Assembly: GCA_932294295.1 (NCBI GenBank) | Contig: OW028573.1 | Location: forward strand, 72,393,829 to 72,457,828 | Direction of reading: 5' to 3' | From: Alitta virens | Taxonomy: Eukaryota > Annelida > Polychaeta > Phyllodocida > Nereididae | DNA length: 64,000 nucleotides | Shown here: positions 46,901 to 59,063 of the stretch, piece after piece | Layout: every line of letters begins with the position of its first letter | Position numbering within the stretch: position 1 is the first letter of the stretch | Translations under genes and position numbers: made by a program | The notes under the pieces: model-generated | What the model was told of the DNA's origin: nothing | Database searches by the model: none | Seen by the model: only the letters and a program-made list of their open reading frames with translations

Positions 46901-49900
46901 GGTGGGACTCCCAATGTAAACTATTTCTTAAGGGATAAACCTCAGCTGGATTCACTGGCATAAGAAATTGATGACCAATAAAATACCACAACTGTCATTT
47001 CTCATAATGTAGTAATTCTGCATCTCATAATTACATCTGCTTTTTACTATGGATTATAACGCTTAAACACACAATATGATCGATAGGATCTAAGCAATTG
47101 ACAAAGGGATACCTTGATGGCGATAATGACAGTATGTGAGAGGTGCCTATTTTACTGTAATATCTGTTGCCATTACAGAAAAAAAGAAGACAGTCTGAGT
47201 CTGAGTGGAGGATGTCATTTCAGATGAATTATGTTGATTTTACATTGCAGGACCTTGAAAATCGCATAGATGAAATAGCAGAGAGTGAAAGTCAGACCAA
47301 GGAATTCAACAGAGAATTGAGTGCACAAATGGCGGAGATGGTTCATCAGTTTGATGAAGACAAGAGGCAATCTCTTCTCACGTAAGTTTAGTTTTGGAAC
47401 CTCTTTATGTTTAAAGCATTCTGAGGTAACAGTTATGTTCACAATTACTAACAGAGATTATGTTTTTCAGATGTGAAGAAACTATGAACCAACATTTTGA
47501 ATCTATGAAGGAAGCTTGGAGAGAGGAATGCAGGAACGAATTTGAGGAAGGAAAGGAACGATTGGATGAACTCAGCAGTCAGTTGAAGTATGATGACTTC
47601 TTTTGAACGGATAAGCAATTATACTATACTGATTTTGCAATTTATTTGATGAATATTTTTATTTGATGAATATTTTGGTGGATATTTTTGACAGATTTGA
47701 ACTCGAAGAAACAAGAAATGAGCTTGATGACGTCAAAGAGCTGTATGTGAAGGCTTGCAATGAAAAAGATGAACTGGAAAACCAGATGAATAGAGAATGG
47801 GAAGAAAAACTAAGTCAAGATTTGGAAAAGGTGAGAATCAAATGATGCGCGCACAAATATATCATGTTACTGTACACTGTTATGACAGTTGGAATTTCAG
47901 TTAATGACAGTTGGAATTTCATGAGCAATTCAGAACTGCAGCGATGAGTAGGTTTTACAATGAAGGATGCTTTTATGCTCAGATCTCAATTGTAGTTATG
48001 CACTTCAGATTAAAGCACAACTTGAAGAAGAGAAGACCCAAGCAGTAGAGAATTTAAAAGAACAACTGACCAGTGACAATATTATGACCTTAGAGTCTGC
48101 CAAAGAGAAATGGTCGAAGCAGCAAGAAACCACTTTCAAAGACACCGTCAAAACTGAGGTATTTGACTTGTCTTAATATTTTATTTCTCCACTCTTTCAT
48201 GGGATGGGCTAAATATTGTGGGTCTGTTTAAGAATTGCCAGCTGGGGAACAAACTATATTATTTTCTCGTTGTAATTAACCCAAGTGCAGCAACTGTGCA
48301 ATACATTTGGAATTCGAAATTGATGAGCACTGACACTGGAAAGAATTGGGTTCTATGGCAATATATGCCACTATTGAGAATCAAGATCATTGCTTGTGCA
48401 CAATCATGTGTTCAAGGATTGCATGGTATATTAATACATGCCTTAATCATCAGATTGATACAATTTTATTCAGATTGTTTTGGCGAAGACTCTTTGGATC
48501 CAAGAACAGCTGGAAGAAAAAGAAGCAGCCGTGAAATCGGCTGTTGAAGAAACGGAAGAGAAATGGCATAAGATGCTGGAGGATGAAGTTGAATCAGCTC
48601 TCAAGAATGGTTTGTCATAATTTTATTGTGTAGTTAAGATAAAGCAGGACCCATTTATAACAAATTTTTCATATAACAAGAATGTGTTTTCCAAAGACAC
48701 CCACCTAATCATCATGAAACTCTGATATTATAATGAGTCAGCATGCTTCGAAATACTTTACAGCAGATTTCATAAACTTTGAAACCCTACTTCTGAGTAG
48801 GGTTGGGTCAGATGCATCGATGCATCGATGCATCGTCGCTGGCCAAGTGGCAATATCGAGTATCGTGGGCCTCCAGTATCGTAAACTTACTGGTGTCACA
48901 TCGCGATACATCGCAATAATTGCGCACCTTTGCGATGCATTGCGATTCTCAATAGGTGGCACCGATGCATTCTGTTGGTGCTGCCCCCTAGCGATATTGA
49001 CTGTAATTCTTACTTTTATATTTCATGAATGAATGAATTAATTTTACCAACATGTAGAGGTCACAAAAGAAATGATATATATGCATATTTTAGTTAGTAA
49101 TTAAAATATTGGAGCAGCCCACAATTATGACTCTGAGTATGAGTTGGTGCCTGAGCCCATTTCATATTATAGAGAATTACATCAGAATTGGCAATGCAAT
49201 AATTTTTTTTTTTAAAGCTACAAAATACATTTTTCCAGTGCGTATAGAAGCACTTGCCTTAATGAAAAGGTCCTTTGTTGTAGTAAATGTAGTTATTTGA
49301 CAAATTAATTCTAAGAGTGGATTCCTTTCTAAAATGTACTGTGGTGCACTGAATTACCAAGATGAATATATATACGACAGACTTAATTAGTTCTGGGTCA
49401 TTAAATCACGTATCATAATATGTATTGTATTGCTCGCCAGTATCGTAATACTTTATTGAATTGTGTCATGCTCTCGTGATACATATTGTTTGAATACTGG
49501 ATCGTGGGGGTGGTGTTTTGATAATCATTGGATCGCAACATACCCTGCAATACCCAACCCTACTCCAGAGGACATCATGTGATTCCAGGAACTGCATAAG
49601 CCAATTGAAGTCCTGGATTCACATGACATCGTAAGACTTGTGTTTAGTTTCTGAGCCTATAAAATCTGCTGTAAAACTGATCATGTTCTGTTCTACTTAT
49701 TTCTCTGACTGTTCTAATTGTAGCTCAGGAGAAATGGACAGAAGAGCAAGAAAATGTTTTCAAGGAGAAACTGGAAGAAGCTCATACAAAATGGAAACAA
49801 ACTGAATTGCCGAAATTTTTGGAAAATAACAGATCATCACCAAAAGTGAGTGGTTTAGATTTCAGTGACTGTATCTTTGAGTGTTCATGCAGCTCTTTAA

Positions 49901-52900
49901 TGGTGAATATATATACGACAGACTTAATTAGGTAACCTCAATGTAATAATGTATTTGTTGTAAGTATATTTTACCCTTGCTTCAGTCTGGAGACACTCAA
50001 AGCGCTGCTGAGTGGCAGAAGGAGAAGATGAAGTTGATTCAAGCTAAAGATGAAGAGAAGAAATTAGCAGTTCAAGAAGCAAGGGTAAAATTAAAATATG
50101 TAGATATTCATTGGGGAATATCATTCATGAAGGCAAACATAACATTTAATCATCTGTCATTTAAATGTTTGCACTAATTTAAATTCTCTATTTCTTTTTG
50201 TGTACTCAAAGCTACGAAATAAACTTGAAACATAAAATATATACCTTCAGAAAAAACTTGATGAGGACTACAAAACTTTCATGGCTGAGCACAAGGAGGC
50301 ATTGAACAAGGCATTAAAAACTGCTCAAGAACAAGGTGAAAAAGAGAAAAAAGACCTGACTGCCAAATATGAGAATATGATTTATGCGCTGAGGGAGAAG
50401 CGAAATATAATCCATCAAAACAATGAGGTACGGCCTGAGAAAATGCACTCATAATACTTACACACGAGAACTAATAATGACTAATATCCTGCCACTTAAG
50501 TAAATATTTTCAGTCATTTTAATGCACTTCATTTCAGAGTATTGATGAAGTCGAAGAGCGATGGAAAGCAAAACTAGAAGAAGTTCAACAAGAGCATGAG
50601 AGAGACAAAGAAGAGCAAGCAGCAGCGCATCGTGAAAGTCTTTACAGGGCACTGGAGGAAGCAAGGCATAGATGGCAGAAGGTATGCGATAAATTTTCTC
50701 ATGATTTTAGCCATCGATACTAATGATATTGCTTCAGAACCTCCTTAAGCAACCACACTATAGTTACGCTACCTTGCAAGTACACATCTTAACCCCATTT
50801 ATGAGCAGCTTACCCTACACCTCTATCAGTTGCGCCAGAAAGGATATCCCTCCTAGCCAAGTGCTAGGAAATGGGGTTATTGCTGCTGCCCTTATCATGC
50901 ATTTATATGAATGTTTAACAAAGTAGCCTTATCATAACTTTCATCTTTAATTTCTTGGTCAGAAATTTGAGGAAGCCATGTCAGAACAAGAGATGGAGTG
51001 GAACATGGACCGAGAAAAGATGCTCAAAGAAGCAGAGAATCATGTAGAGTTGGAATGTGATCGTCTACAGCAGCAGCATCAGGAGCAGACGCAGGAGCTT
51101 CAAGCTCAGCATGATGTAAGTTTTGATTGGATGATTGAAAAATATTGGGCTGTAATTTTCACAGAAAAAAAATCCAGGCAATGCAGCTTTTAATCAACAA
51201 CAAGCTTTCTCACAAAGGAAGACAGACAGTCTAAAAATTGTGTGGTGTCGAAAGTGGCAATGTGGCAGATAATTTGTGCACCAAGAAATGGAGTGGAACA
51301 TGGACCAAGAAAAGATGCTCAAAGAAGCAGAGAATCATGTAGAGTTGGAATGTCACCCTTGCCAAGATAATACTCCATAATAATGTAATGTGGGAGAAAA
51401 ACTACCAGAGGGTAGTGTATAATGCACAAGTAGATGATGTCATCATTTGTCGTAACAAAAATGACATCATTGAATAGGTGACGTCATCAAACAATGCATA
51501 TATCTGCTTTGGTGCCAGTGACATCTGGTGGTGCTTTTGCTTCCCACTTCAGTGTAGCCATTTCCTTCATGATCCAATTTTGTAGTAGCTTTGCCTAAAG
51601 TTTGATGTGTTTCTATATATGACATTTGCTTTTGCTTGTAGAGACACCTTGATCATGCACTCAATCGACTAAGAGAAGAATTAGGAGAGAATGATCGGAG
51701 TGTGGAGTTAGCGCAACTTCAGCATCAGATGCAGCAGAGGGAGGACCAGTTCAATGAAGAAATGAGACGACTTAAGCAGGATTTGGAGGAAAGAGAGGAA
51801 CAGGTTCATGAAATGCAACAAGAACTGCATAAAGTACAGGTTTGCATTCTCAAAACAAAATTAATGGTAGACAGATAGCCACTACAACCCTATGGAACAT
51901 ATTATTGCTCCTCTTGATAGTTGAGTGATGGGATTGGATGAGATGATGAGAGCCCACACCATGCATCTTATGTTCTTCCTGTGTGCTAGTTCTTTCACCT
52001 GCCTCTTCATAGATGCTCAGTACAAAGAACCATCAATTTAAGATTATATTTTGGAACATTTGCTTATAAAGAATGTTCAGAACAAGAATGTAACCCAGGG
52101 CCTCAAAGATCTACAAATTAATATACCAATTGCTGAACCAGAATATCAACCTTTAAAGGTCTCTTTCACTGTACTTAGACACCAGCTATGCCATATTGCA
52201 GAAATCTTGGGATAATTATCTGTAGCTGTGCGTTATGTTGCTCTTGTGTTTATCTAACATCTTATCATATATCTTACAGATGCAAGTGGTGCAACAAAAG
52301 CAAGAGTATGAGCATCGCCTTGAAAAAACTGAAGCACAAAAACAAGAAGCTATATCTGCATATTCCCAGTCTGAGAAAGAACACGCACATATGATCAAGT
52401 CATACAAGACTAGGCTTACAGAAATGGGAGAAAAATTGCATAGGATGGAGAACAAACTGAAAGCTGCTGCTACTGGGACCCAAATGCAACTTCAGGCTCT
52501 TCAGGTACTTAAAATTATAGTAAAATAGCAGAACCTGAAGATTGTTTTAGTTATATTAGTGCAAATGCAATAATTCCATTTGTCCAACCATTTTGAACAG
52601 GAATCAATGGAGAGGGAGTATTCGGTCGCCATGGAAAAGATGAAGGAAAAAATGCTTGAAATGCAACAGCTTCATGCCTCTGATAAAGATGCTATTAAAA
52701 GGAAAAGAAATACTGGTATCCAGGTAACTATGCTCAATACATTTTTCTTTCTTCACATGCATAGTTGATATCACCATACATGAAACATGCACACTGAGTG
52801 ATGATGATGCCATGTCAATGGATCAGTATCTAAACCCAAATCTGTTTTATTTGCAGACATCAGACTCCCCTTATCCAGAATCTCTTGAAGAAATGAGGAA

Positions 52901-54962
52901 TTACTATCTTGAAATGATTACAAAAATTAGGAGTAAGTTGTTTTAATTAGCTTCAAATTTCACAAACTTCTATTTAACAATGGTTAATAGTGCTTAATTT
53001 AGAGATTGTGTAGAAGTTTGCAACTGAACATTTCACACACCACGATTTTAATAATACATATTTTGTAGCATTTATGTGAATGTTAAGACTGTGCATCAAG
53101 ACATGTAATCTTTTTCCAGAGGATGTCTTGCAACATGTTTCCAAGTCTAATGAAGAAGCCGCAAGCAAAGTACGTCAAGAAGTGTTACGTGAGAGACACT
53201 TCACGGCTAAACGACTGAGGAAGTACTATATGAGGTGTTTGGCCAAGTTGTTGGATAATTTTGAAGGGTGAGTGTGAGATTCTCCAGGTTGACTCCATCT
53301 TATCTTGGTCTGTTTTGAAGAAGTTAATTGTGACGCATTAAATGTGACATGTGCATCATTGTCCGTTTCAGTGATGACAAGATAGCAATGATGACCTACA
53401 TGGAGCAAATGCTGCATAACATGCCAGAAAAGAACAGCACCAGTTCGTCTTTATCATCTAAACAAGGATTCAGGGCAACAGCCTTGTCTAACCAGCTCTC
53501 AGATACCATGAAATCTGGTGCTTCACAAAATGCACCCGAGCTAACTTCTTCACAGAATATTGCGTACAAGTCTGCTTTGCCGTCAAATGGTTTTCCTAGT
53601 TTTAGCAAACGAAATCATAGTCCAAGTAACACACAAAGAAATAATTTAAGTCATCCAAGTAATGGACATTACGTTCAGTATCATCTTTCCACCATTTCTC
53701 CAACCAGGACTAATGCTAAATCAACGAATGATTCTGCACAAGGTACATTAAACTCAACATCTTCTGGTCAGCTTTACGATCAACAAAAAGAGTGTATCAG
53801 CAGCAAAAATCATCACAGGGATGAAGCAGACAATGGGATGTGTCAGATGCTGAGTACTGGAGAGAGTGTTTCATCCTCAGCGTCAAACGCCTGGGCCACA
53901 CCTAGTGAACTGTTTTCTCACTTATCTCCACAGCATAAACTCATGCTTGAAAATGTGGCTAATACCAACGCAGAAGCCTCAGGACGGTCTCCCCCAACAA
54001 CTGACAAAGGTCATAAGTCTGGAAAGAAGTATTACAAACTAGATCTGCAAATCCTTGACTCTGATAAATACAGTTCTGTGTCCAACTCAGCAGCCGAAAG
54101 TGCCAATACAAGACTTACAGATTTCTTTGTTGATAAAAACAGAAGAGAAGCATCTGATGATAATCACACTCAGCTAAAAACATTGTACACCAAGAAAGGA
54201 CATAAAGGCAATGATGTTTCCTTGCATGGTTCTCCTAGTATGAATGACATAAGAAGCAAACCTCTGACGAAAGACACTGCCTACAGCTTAATGAAGTCCA
54301 ACTCTGATGACTGCCTGAATAACAGCAATAATGAAGTACAACAATGCAAACCAATGACTAGTACGGAACTGCGTAACCTGACATTTCGGAGACCACCTAA
54401 AGCTGGTCATTTGCAAGGAGTAGGGTATGGTTATCTGGGATTGCCACCGAGCAAATCTCAGTCAATGCCAAATGTGGCAGATGCTGGCCAGACCAGCGAT
54501 TGTTATGAATCGATTCAAGGAGTATCCGAGAGAGATAGGTCTTACCTGTACAAGGTCCCACAATCAAATCATCATGAAAACTCGAAGTTACTGCAACAAG
54601 AACCTGCTGCAAAAAAATTCAGCAGCTTGCCAACACAAACTGTTTCTGCTAAAAGGGCCCATTATTCATCCAACAGAAAAGAGGGCCATCGTGTGTCCTT
54701 TAAAAATGTTGACCTTGACTCTACTGATATAAGTGACAATGAGTCTGTCAAAAGTTTTGCTTCCACCAGCAGTGTATCTGGATTTCGTGAAGCTCTGAAA
54801 AGCAGGCGAAGCCATGTTAGAACTGGTGGTCATAGGCCTCTTCAAATCAGTGCTGGTGTGGACTATGAAAAAGACAACACTGCTAAGGCCTTACACAGAC
54901 CAATTGCTTTGGTCACCAGACACACACAAATGCCTTCACCTTTGCCGTTAAAACGCAAATGA
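40957..54962 (+). CDS. CEP152: Centrosomal protein 152 (CEP152/Asterless), 1937 aa, 27 coding exons
   Basis: Exons start/end: 40957-41076, 42440-42579, 43522-44099, 44325-44480, 44591-44730, 45099-45299, 45628-45775, 45881-45972, 46062-46249, 46338-46530, 46659-46790, 47251-47381, 47471-47587, 47695-47830, 48009-48158, 48474-48609, 49724-49845, 49986-50084, 50251-50427, 50538-50681, 50963-51115, 51642-51839, 52280-52504, 52601-52723, 52857-52932, 53120-53267, 53372-54962. Every join keeps frame and the sum is exactly 1938 codons with stop. An acidic N-terminus (LTDDEDEDDEEG, residues about 50-65) corresponds to the PLK4-binding region. Residues about 280-1400 are coiled coil with landmarks RLSRSLEESQRQCQQLL and EVLRERHFTAKRLRKYY, as in vertebrate CEP152. 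A Ser/Asn-rich tail follows. CEP152 recruits PLK4 and CPAP to the proximal centriole for duplication. It is longer than the human protein (about 1700 aa), mainly in the tail. Exon 1 assumes the first in-frame ATG after the acceptor. Confidence 0.94.
46861..46965 (+). mobile_element. tRNA-derived SINE fragment in a CEP152 intron
   Basis: GGAGCCAGTTGGCCTAGTGA followed by TTAAGACTGG is a tRNA-like head with an A box (TTGGCCTAGTGATTAAG). A degraded B-box-like GGTGGGACTCCCAATG follows at about 46901. A body of unknown origin follows to about 46965. It lies in the intron between exons 11 and 12, sense strand. Confidence 0.5.
48797..49563. mobile_element. Element with AGTAGGGTTGGGT terminal inverted repeats in a CEP152 intron
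   Basis: The left end AGTAGGGTTGGGTCAGATGC and the reverse complement of the right end (AGTAGGGTTGGGTATTGCAG) share 13 terminal bases. Just inside the left end TGCATCGA is repeated about three times. The interior is full of CGATAC, CGCAATA and ATCGTAATAC variants, that is, degenerate inverted subrepeats. There is no open frame of note and no clear target duplication. It resembles hAT-type MITEs by the G-rich termini, but the class is uncertain. Confidence 0.55.
49363..49390 (+). repeat. 27-bp word duplicated at 49904-49931
   Basis: GAATATATATACGACAGACT followed by TAATTAG occurs here inside the TIR element and again about 540 bp downstream, outside it, in the next CEP152 intron. No mismatches are seen. 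See finding. Confidence 0.75.
51282..51353 (+). pseudogene. Duplicated fragment of CEP152 exon 21 in the following intron
   Basis: 72 bp starting CAAGAAATGGAGTGGAACAT match 50987-51058 inside exon 21 with two differences seen. The copy has no splice acceptor in its immediate flank and no continuation of the coding frame: after GTTGGAATGT it diverges into CACCCTTGCC. It is a dead partial exon, not an alternative exon. Confidence 0.88.
51925..52050 (+). mobile_element. SINE-body fragment in a CEP152 intron
   Basis: Contains GATGAGATGATGAGAGCCCA and ends ATGCTCAGTACAAAGAACCA followed by TCAATTTAA. It resembles the 13905-14030 copy in both parts. Limits approximate. Confidence 0.45.
53372..54962 (+). 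CDS. CEP152: CEP152 last exon, 530-residue disordered tail
   Basis: This single exon encodes residues 1408-1937. It begins GDDKIAMMTYMEQMLHNMPE, a last conserved helix, and then becomes Ser/Asn/His/Lys-rich and low in hydrophobic residues (for example SNSDDCLNNSNNEVQQCKP). Local order may exist in RNLTFRRPPKAGHLQGVGYG and in VSFKNVDLDSTDISDNESVK. It ends PSPLPLKRK before TGA. Vertebrate CEP152 also ends in a long variable tail; this one shows no similarity that I recognise beyond composition. Confidence 0.9.
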
Positions 54963-55296
54963 ATATTTGAATTTAATTTCCTAGTCCCGTCTGTGATATT
55001 AGTTCAAGATCGACTGCATATTCTGTTGAAATTTGTATTTTTGTTTGTATACATCGTCAGCATTGTTTGAATACTATATGTAATTGGGTAGTATCTCAAG
55101 ATTTATAAAAAGTCCATTATACAAGTTTTACATACCATTTAATTTACCTCAGTACCTGAATTGTACATATGTAGATATAAAATGGCAGCAATACGTTTTA
55201 TGAACTGATTTTTTGCAATATATAATTTGAAATTTTAATATTTGCATTACGTTGTTTTCCTTCAGGAAATAGAAATAATCTCAAGCTATATTACTC

Positions 55297-55302
55297 AATA
55301 AA
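55297..55302 (+). terminator. Candidate poly(A) signal for CEP152
   Basis: AATAAA 335 bases after the CEP152 stop codon, in AT-rich 3' UTR and before the convergent RAMAC last exon. It is the only canonical hexamer I noticed in the interval. Confidence 0.6.
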
Positions 55303-55499
55303 GATTATGAATATACTATTGAAAAACAATTCCACTAAAGATTAAAAACATTACATGGAACTCTTTCACCAGTGATGACATTCTGGCACTGGATACAAAA
55401 AATCAGAAATTTGAAAAAGTGCATATTGCAGCATTGATAACCAGTAATATTGGGATCACTTGGAATGACAGGTTAATTAGAGCAGGTGATCAGGAATTG

Positions 55500-56558
55500 T
55501 CAGTGATAAGACTGACGATCTTGACGATCCTGACGATCCTGATGTCTATGTCCTTGATTGTGTCCTTGATAGTGACCCTGTTGTCTCTGGTCTCTTCCTC
55601 TGTAAGGGTGATGTCTGTTGTCAGGTCTATGATGCCTGTCATGGTGACCACCACCCTGGTACTGTCTCTTGTCCTGATACTGATCGCGGTAATGATCTCG
55701 AGATCCAGCATAATGTGGTCTTCCACTGTGTCGCTGACCACCTCTACCTCTGTTGTCACGGTCCCTGTAAGAGATACTGAGTAATGATAACATACAATCA
55801 AAATAAATGCGGGTGATATAGGGCGTGTTGTCAGTTTACACAATATTCTGTGATTAAGTCTCCCCACGAACACCATATCTGTATGGTGCTGCCACCTGTT
55901 GTTTTTGAACACAAACAACTCCCTCTTATTATAATGACAAATCAAATGTGCGATATAACTTGCAATAACAGCAGGTGATCACAGTAATCCGTGGATCACG
56001 GTATACTGACAACGCACTTGTAGTGTAATTCACAACACAATCTGACCCTGGTTTTTGTCCCACCTTGCTTATTACTAACTTTTTGAGAGTAAAAAGAGTC
56101 TTTGTTACAATTTTGAGTTTCGTTATATACCCGGGTAGGCCAGTAGGATGTAAAGATAGGCAAAACTCCATATATATGAGAAATGAATTTGTCACAAAAC
56201 TTTGGTGGGCTTATTATCAATAGGTTTGACTGTGCCCTAATTAATATTTTATTAGCCAGGTTCAAATTTGGCAAAACCCGTGCTCAAAACTTGCATGTCT
56301 AAAACTACTGCACAACACAATGAAATTCATCCACGATTCCACGAACCTTGTCCAGTCAAAAGTGCGCTTAGGCCTAGTGTACCAGTTGTGGACTGTGGGA
56401 GGTGGGGCCAAAGGAATGGCCATTGCCCTCATGAATTCTACATCATCATCTGTAAATCGGTCTGTGAACATTTCATCTAAGGACTCTCTGAATGCTTTGT
56501 GGTCACTGGTTTCATCTTCACTTCCACTAGCTGAACTTGTTTGCTCCGTCTCAGTCAT
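55500..56558 (-). CDS. RAMAC: RNA guanine-7 methyltransferase activating subunit (RAMAC/RAM), about 158 aa
   Basis: Coding exons are 56558-56347 and 55764-55500, joined in phase 2. The ATG is the first three bases after a TTTTGCAG acceptor, so a 5' UTR exon lies upstream. The first exon encodes an acidic start (MTETEQTSSASGSEDE) and then the RNMT-activating segment SLDEMFTDRFTDDDVEFMRA ... PPPTVHNW, matching the FEEMFASRFTENDKEY...PPIVEEW block of the human protein. The second exon is the RNA-binding tail rich in Arg, Gly, His, Gln and Tyr (DRDNRGRGGQRHSGR, QGHYQGHNQGHRHQDRQD). RAMAC binds and activates the mRNA cap methyltransferase RNMT in the nucleus. It is longer than the human protein (118 aa). 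An alternative donor after CACAACTG would also keep frame and drop 12 residues. It converges with CEP152. Confidence 0.9.
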
Positions 56559-56599
56559 CTGCAAAACAAAAATTTCATATTTATTAATACCCAAGCCAA

Positions 56600-58542
56600 G
56601 GTAATAATACAGGTATTATATAGCATCTTGAGTCTACTACTTCATCATTCACTGCCCACCCAAGTAACTGACACTAACAGAAATACCAGTAAGACAATAG
56701 GATTGTAAACATCCAGAGCATGAAAGCAAAAAGAGCCAAAGTATTTAGAACTTCTAAAAGCCTGGGATCCACACATTCTAGCCCATTGCAATATACTGTG
56801 GGCTGCCTATAATACTGATAGTATACGAGAGGTAACGTAAACTCTTCGCCACTGCTTAGATTGAAGCCACCAGCAAGCCAGAGTTGGGCAGTGGGATATT
56901 GTTATGATATATTTTACTGCCCTGATACAGTATCAGTTGGTAGTCTCTTTATGTCTAAGTAGCTTTACCGGTTTAGTGCAGTATAGCGGACCCAAATTCA
57001 TGCCCATATATTTGGCATCCATGAATCCCTATTCTGTACCAAATTACATTCTTGTCACTAAAAAAAACTTGCTGGTCTAAAAAAAGTTGTTGCAACTCCT
57101 TCGCGCTGTTCAGCAGGCCAGTCTTTTGATGAATCACCCTGACCACTTTCATAGTTTAGTACAAGTCATTATACAAAAAAAAGAAACTTTTTGGATATAG
57201 TATGGAAATGGTTAAGGCACGGATGCGATTTCTGGTGAAGTTTTCTTAGTGGGGCACATTGGCTGAAGTGATATATTTATGATATAATGTCACCAAATGA
57301 GACATTTTCAAAATATTGGCCCATCACGGATGCAATCAGTTAGTACATATATTATGTATTGCCATTGGCCAGGCTATTGGCATTGGAGTTAACCAGGCAC
57401 ACATGGTTGCTGCTGCAATGCTGGCCAGTGCTGAGTGATAACGCAGAACTTATTGTCATGTTAGTACAAATGACAACAGACTAAAACCTTCCCTTTATAT
57501 TTCTTTGCCACACACACAATAACGAGCACGGCTGTTATCTTAAGCAGCAGGTCGACAGCAAAGATTGTTCTGGTGTTTGGAATTAATAGAAACAACAAGT
57601 TTTACTTTACTACCAACCTGTAAGCTGAAGCTGTGAATGAACCACTGGCGCCACCTGATGTGTAACGCGCTCACAGCGCCCCCACACGGGCGTATATTGC
57701 TCACGACATGCCCTTTTGAAACGGAGGTCCAGCCTCAGACACCTCCATGACCAAACCCAGCACTGGCAGCAGTGAATGGTTAGGCCTTTTCCGTTTTGGG
57801 CTTTTTGGCTTGCTCAAGTTTCACCAGAACTGATACCAGTGATAGTAAGTCTAACACTAGCTCTAAGCTGCTCGTGTTGTAATATATATATATATCAGGT
57901 GTGTATATATATGTGATCACGGAGGGTGTCGCAGAGGTCCGATATATATATATATATTTGTATGGATTTGGTGGGGCCTATGAGCTGTCTAAACGTTCCT
58001 GTTAGAAAAAAATTATATTCATAATTTCATGATATACCATTTGGATGATGGAATAATTGATAAAGCACACCATTGGGGCGATGGAATAATTGATAAAGCA
58101 CAAAATTGTAAAATTTTGAAATAGTGAAAGTCAAAATTACTCTATCACAAAATCTCTAACACATCCCATCCCTAAATCCTAACTTTGTCAGACATTCTGG
58201 GAAAGAGCATCACCTGGATCTTTAATTCAGGAACAAATTGACAAGAGCACTGGAATCCTCTAATTCTTTCTGGACATTAAATGTGAATTGAGAAAACTTA
58301 ATTTTAAATTTGAGTTGGTGAATCCCATGTATTGTCATTAAATATTTTGTTCTACAACTGTCTCATCAAAATATCATCTTAAAATAGTCCATTTCCCTGA
58401 TTGATATATGAAGTATAGTCTACATACTGCGCTGAGGTCCATTCAATTCTTCATTATAGACTGCAAAACAACTGACAGCTGACTAAGTATCATAAATACA
58501 TCTCTAATCTAGTGGGGACAAAGAATGTTGTGTAGAGGCCCA
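56600..58542. other. RAMAC 5' flank and intergenic DNA
   Basis: No coding exon is supported. The 57620-57780 part is CpG-richer (CGCGCTCACAGCGCCCCCAC) and is a candidate promoter or 5' UTR for RAMAC. TA microsatellites lie at about 57883-57895 and 57941-57957. A duplicated GATGGAATAATTGATAAAGC occurs near 58046 and 58080. The rest is AT-rich without features I recognise. Confidence 0.45.
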
Positions 58543-58741
58543 TGTAATGATGATGAACGCTTTTTAACAGTTGACAAGTTTATTCTTGAGTTCCCAAATT
58601 GTACAAAATGCAGCCATGCTCTCACATTCGAAAATCTCCCACTCGTAAAATATCAGGTGGTACAATAATGACGTCAAGCAGTTACAACGACGCTGCGCAC
58701 ATTAACACCAGAGGGCGACACAGTACAGTCAGTACACTACA
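58543..58741 (-). repeat. 3' LTR of the gypsy element
   Basis: 199 bp, by eye identical to the other LTR at 63494-63692. Short for a gypsy LTR. Contains TGACGTCA-type sequence (ATGACGTCAAGC on plus) that could act as a CRE-like promoter site, and GAGGGCGACACAG. Confidence 0.93.
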
Positions 58742-58755
58742 TCCCTCCCTTCTTT
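58742..58755 (-). other. Polypurine tract
   Basis: The minus strand reads AAAGAAGGGAGGGA directly before the 3' LTR start TGTAG. It is the expected primer for plus-strand DNA synthesis. Confidence 0.9.
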
Positions 58756-59063
58756 AGTTTTATAACTTCTCAAGTTAATTCAACTTCTTAAGTAAACACA
58801 ACTTCTCAAGCAACTCTCTTAAGCACATATGAATTACAAGACAGCCAATAAATCAATTGAACATATAATACAATCACTATAGTATATAAGTGATAAATGT
58901 AAGCAAAGTTACTTAACTAGCACATATTTCACTCATTATCAGTGGCACATGCAAAGCTATGATCATCAGTTAAAACAAGTTATCTGTGATCTCAATAAAT
59001 CAATAAATTGGGTGCACACAAATAAAGGTTACAATAAAGCACAGTCCATTAATCACAATAAAG

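Noticed and set aside
55419..55784. 121-codon plus-strand hydrophobic protein
   Set aside because: It is the antisense of the RAMAC Arg/Asp/His-rich exon. Its Val/Leu/Ser/Thr composition is the mirror of that codon bias.
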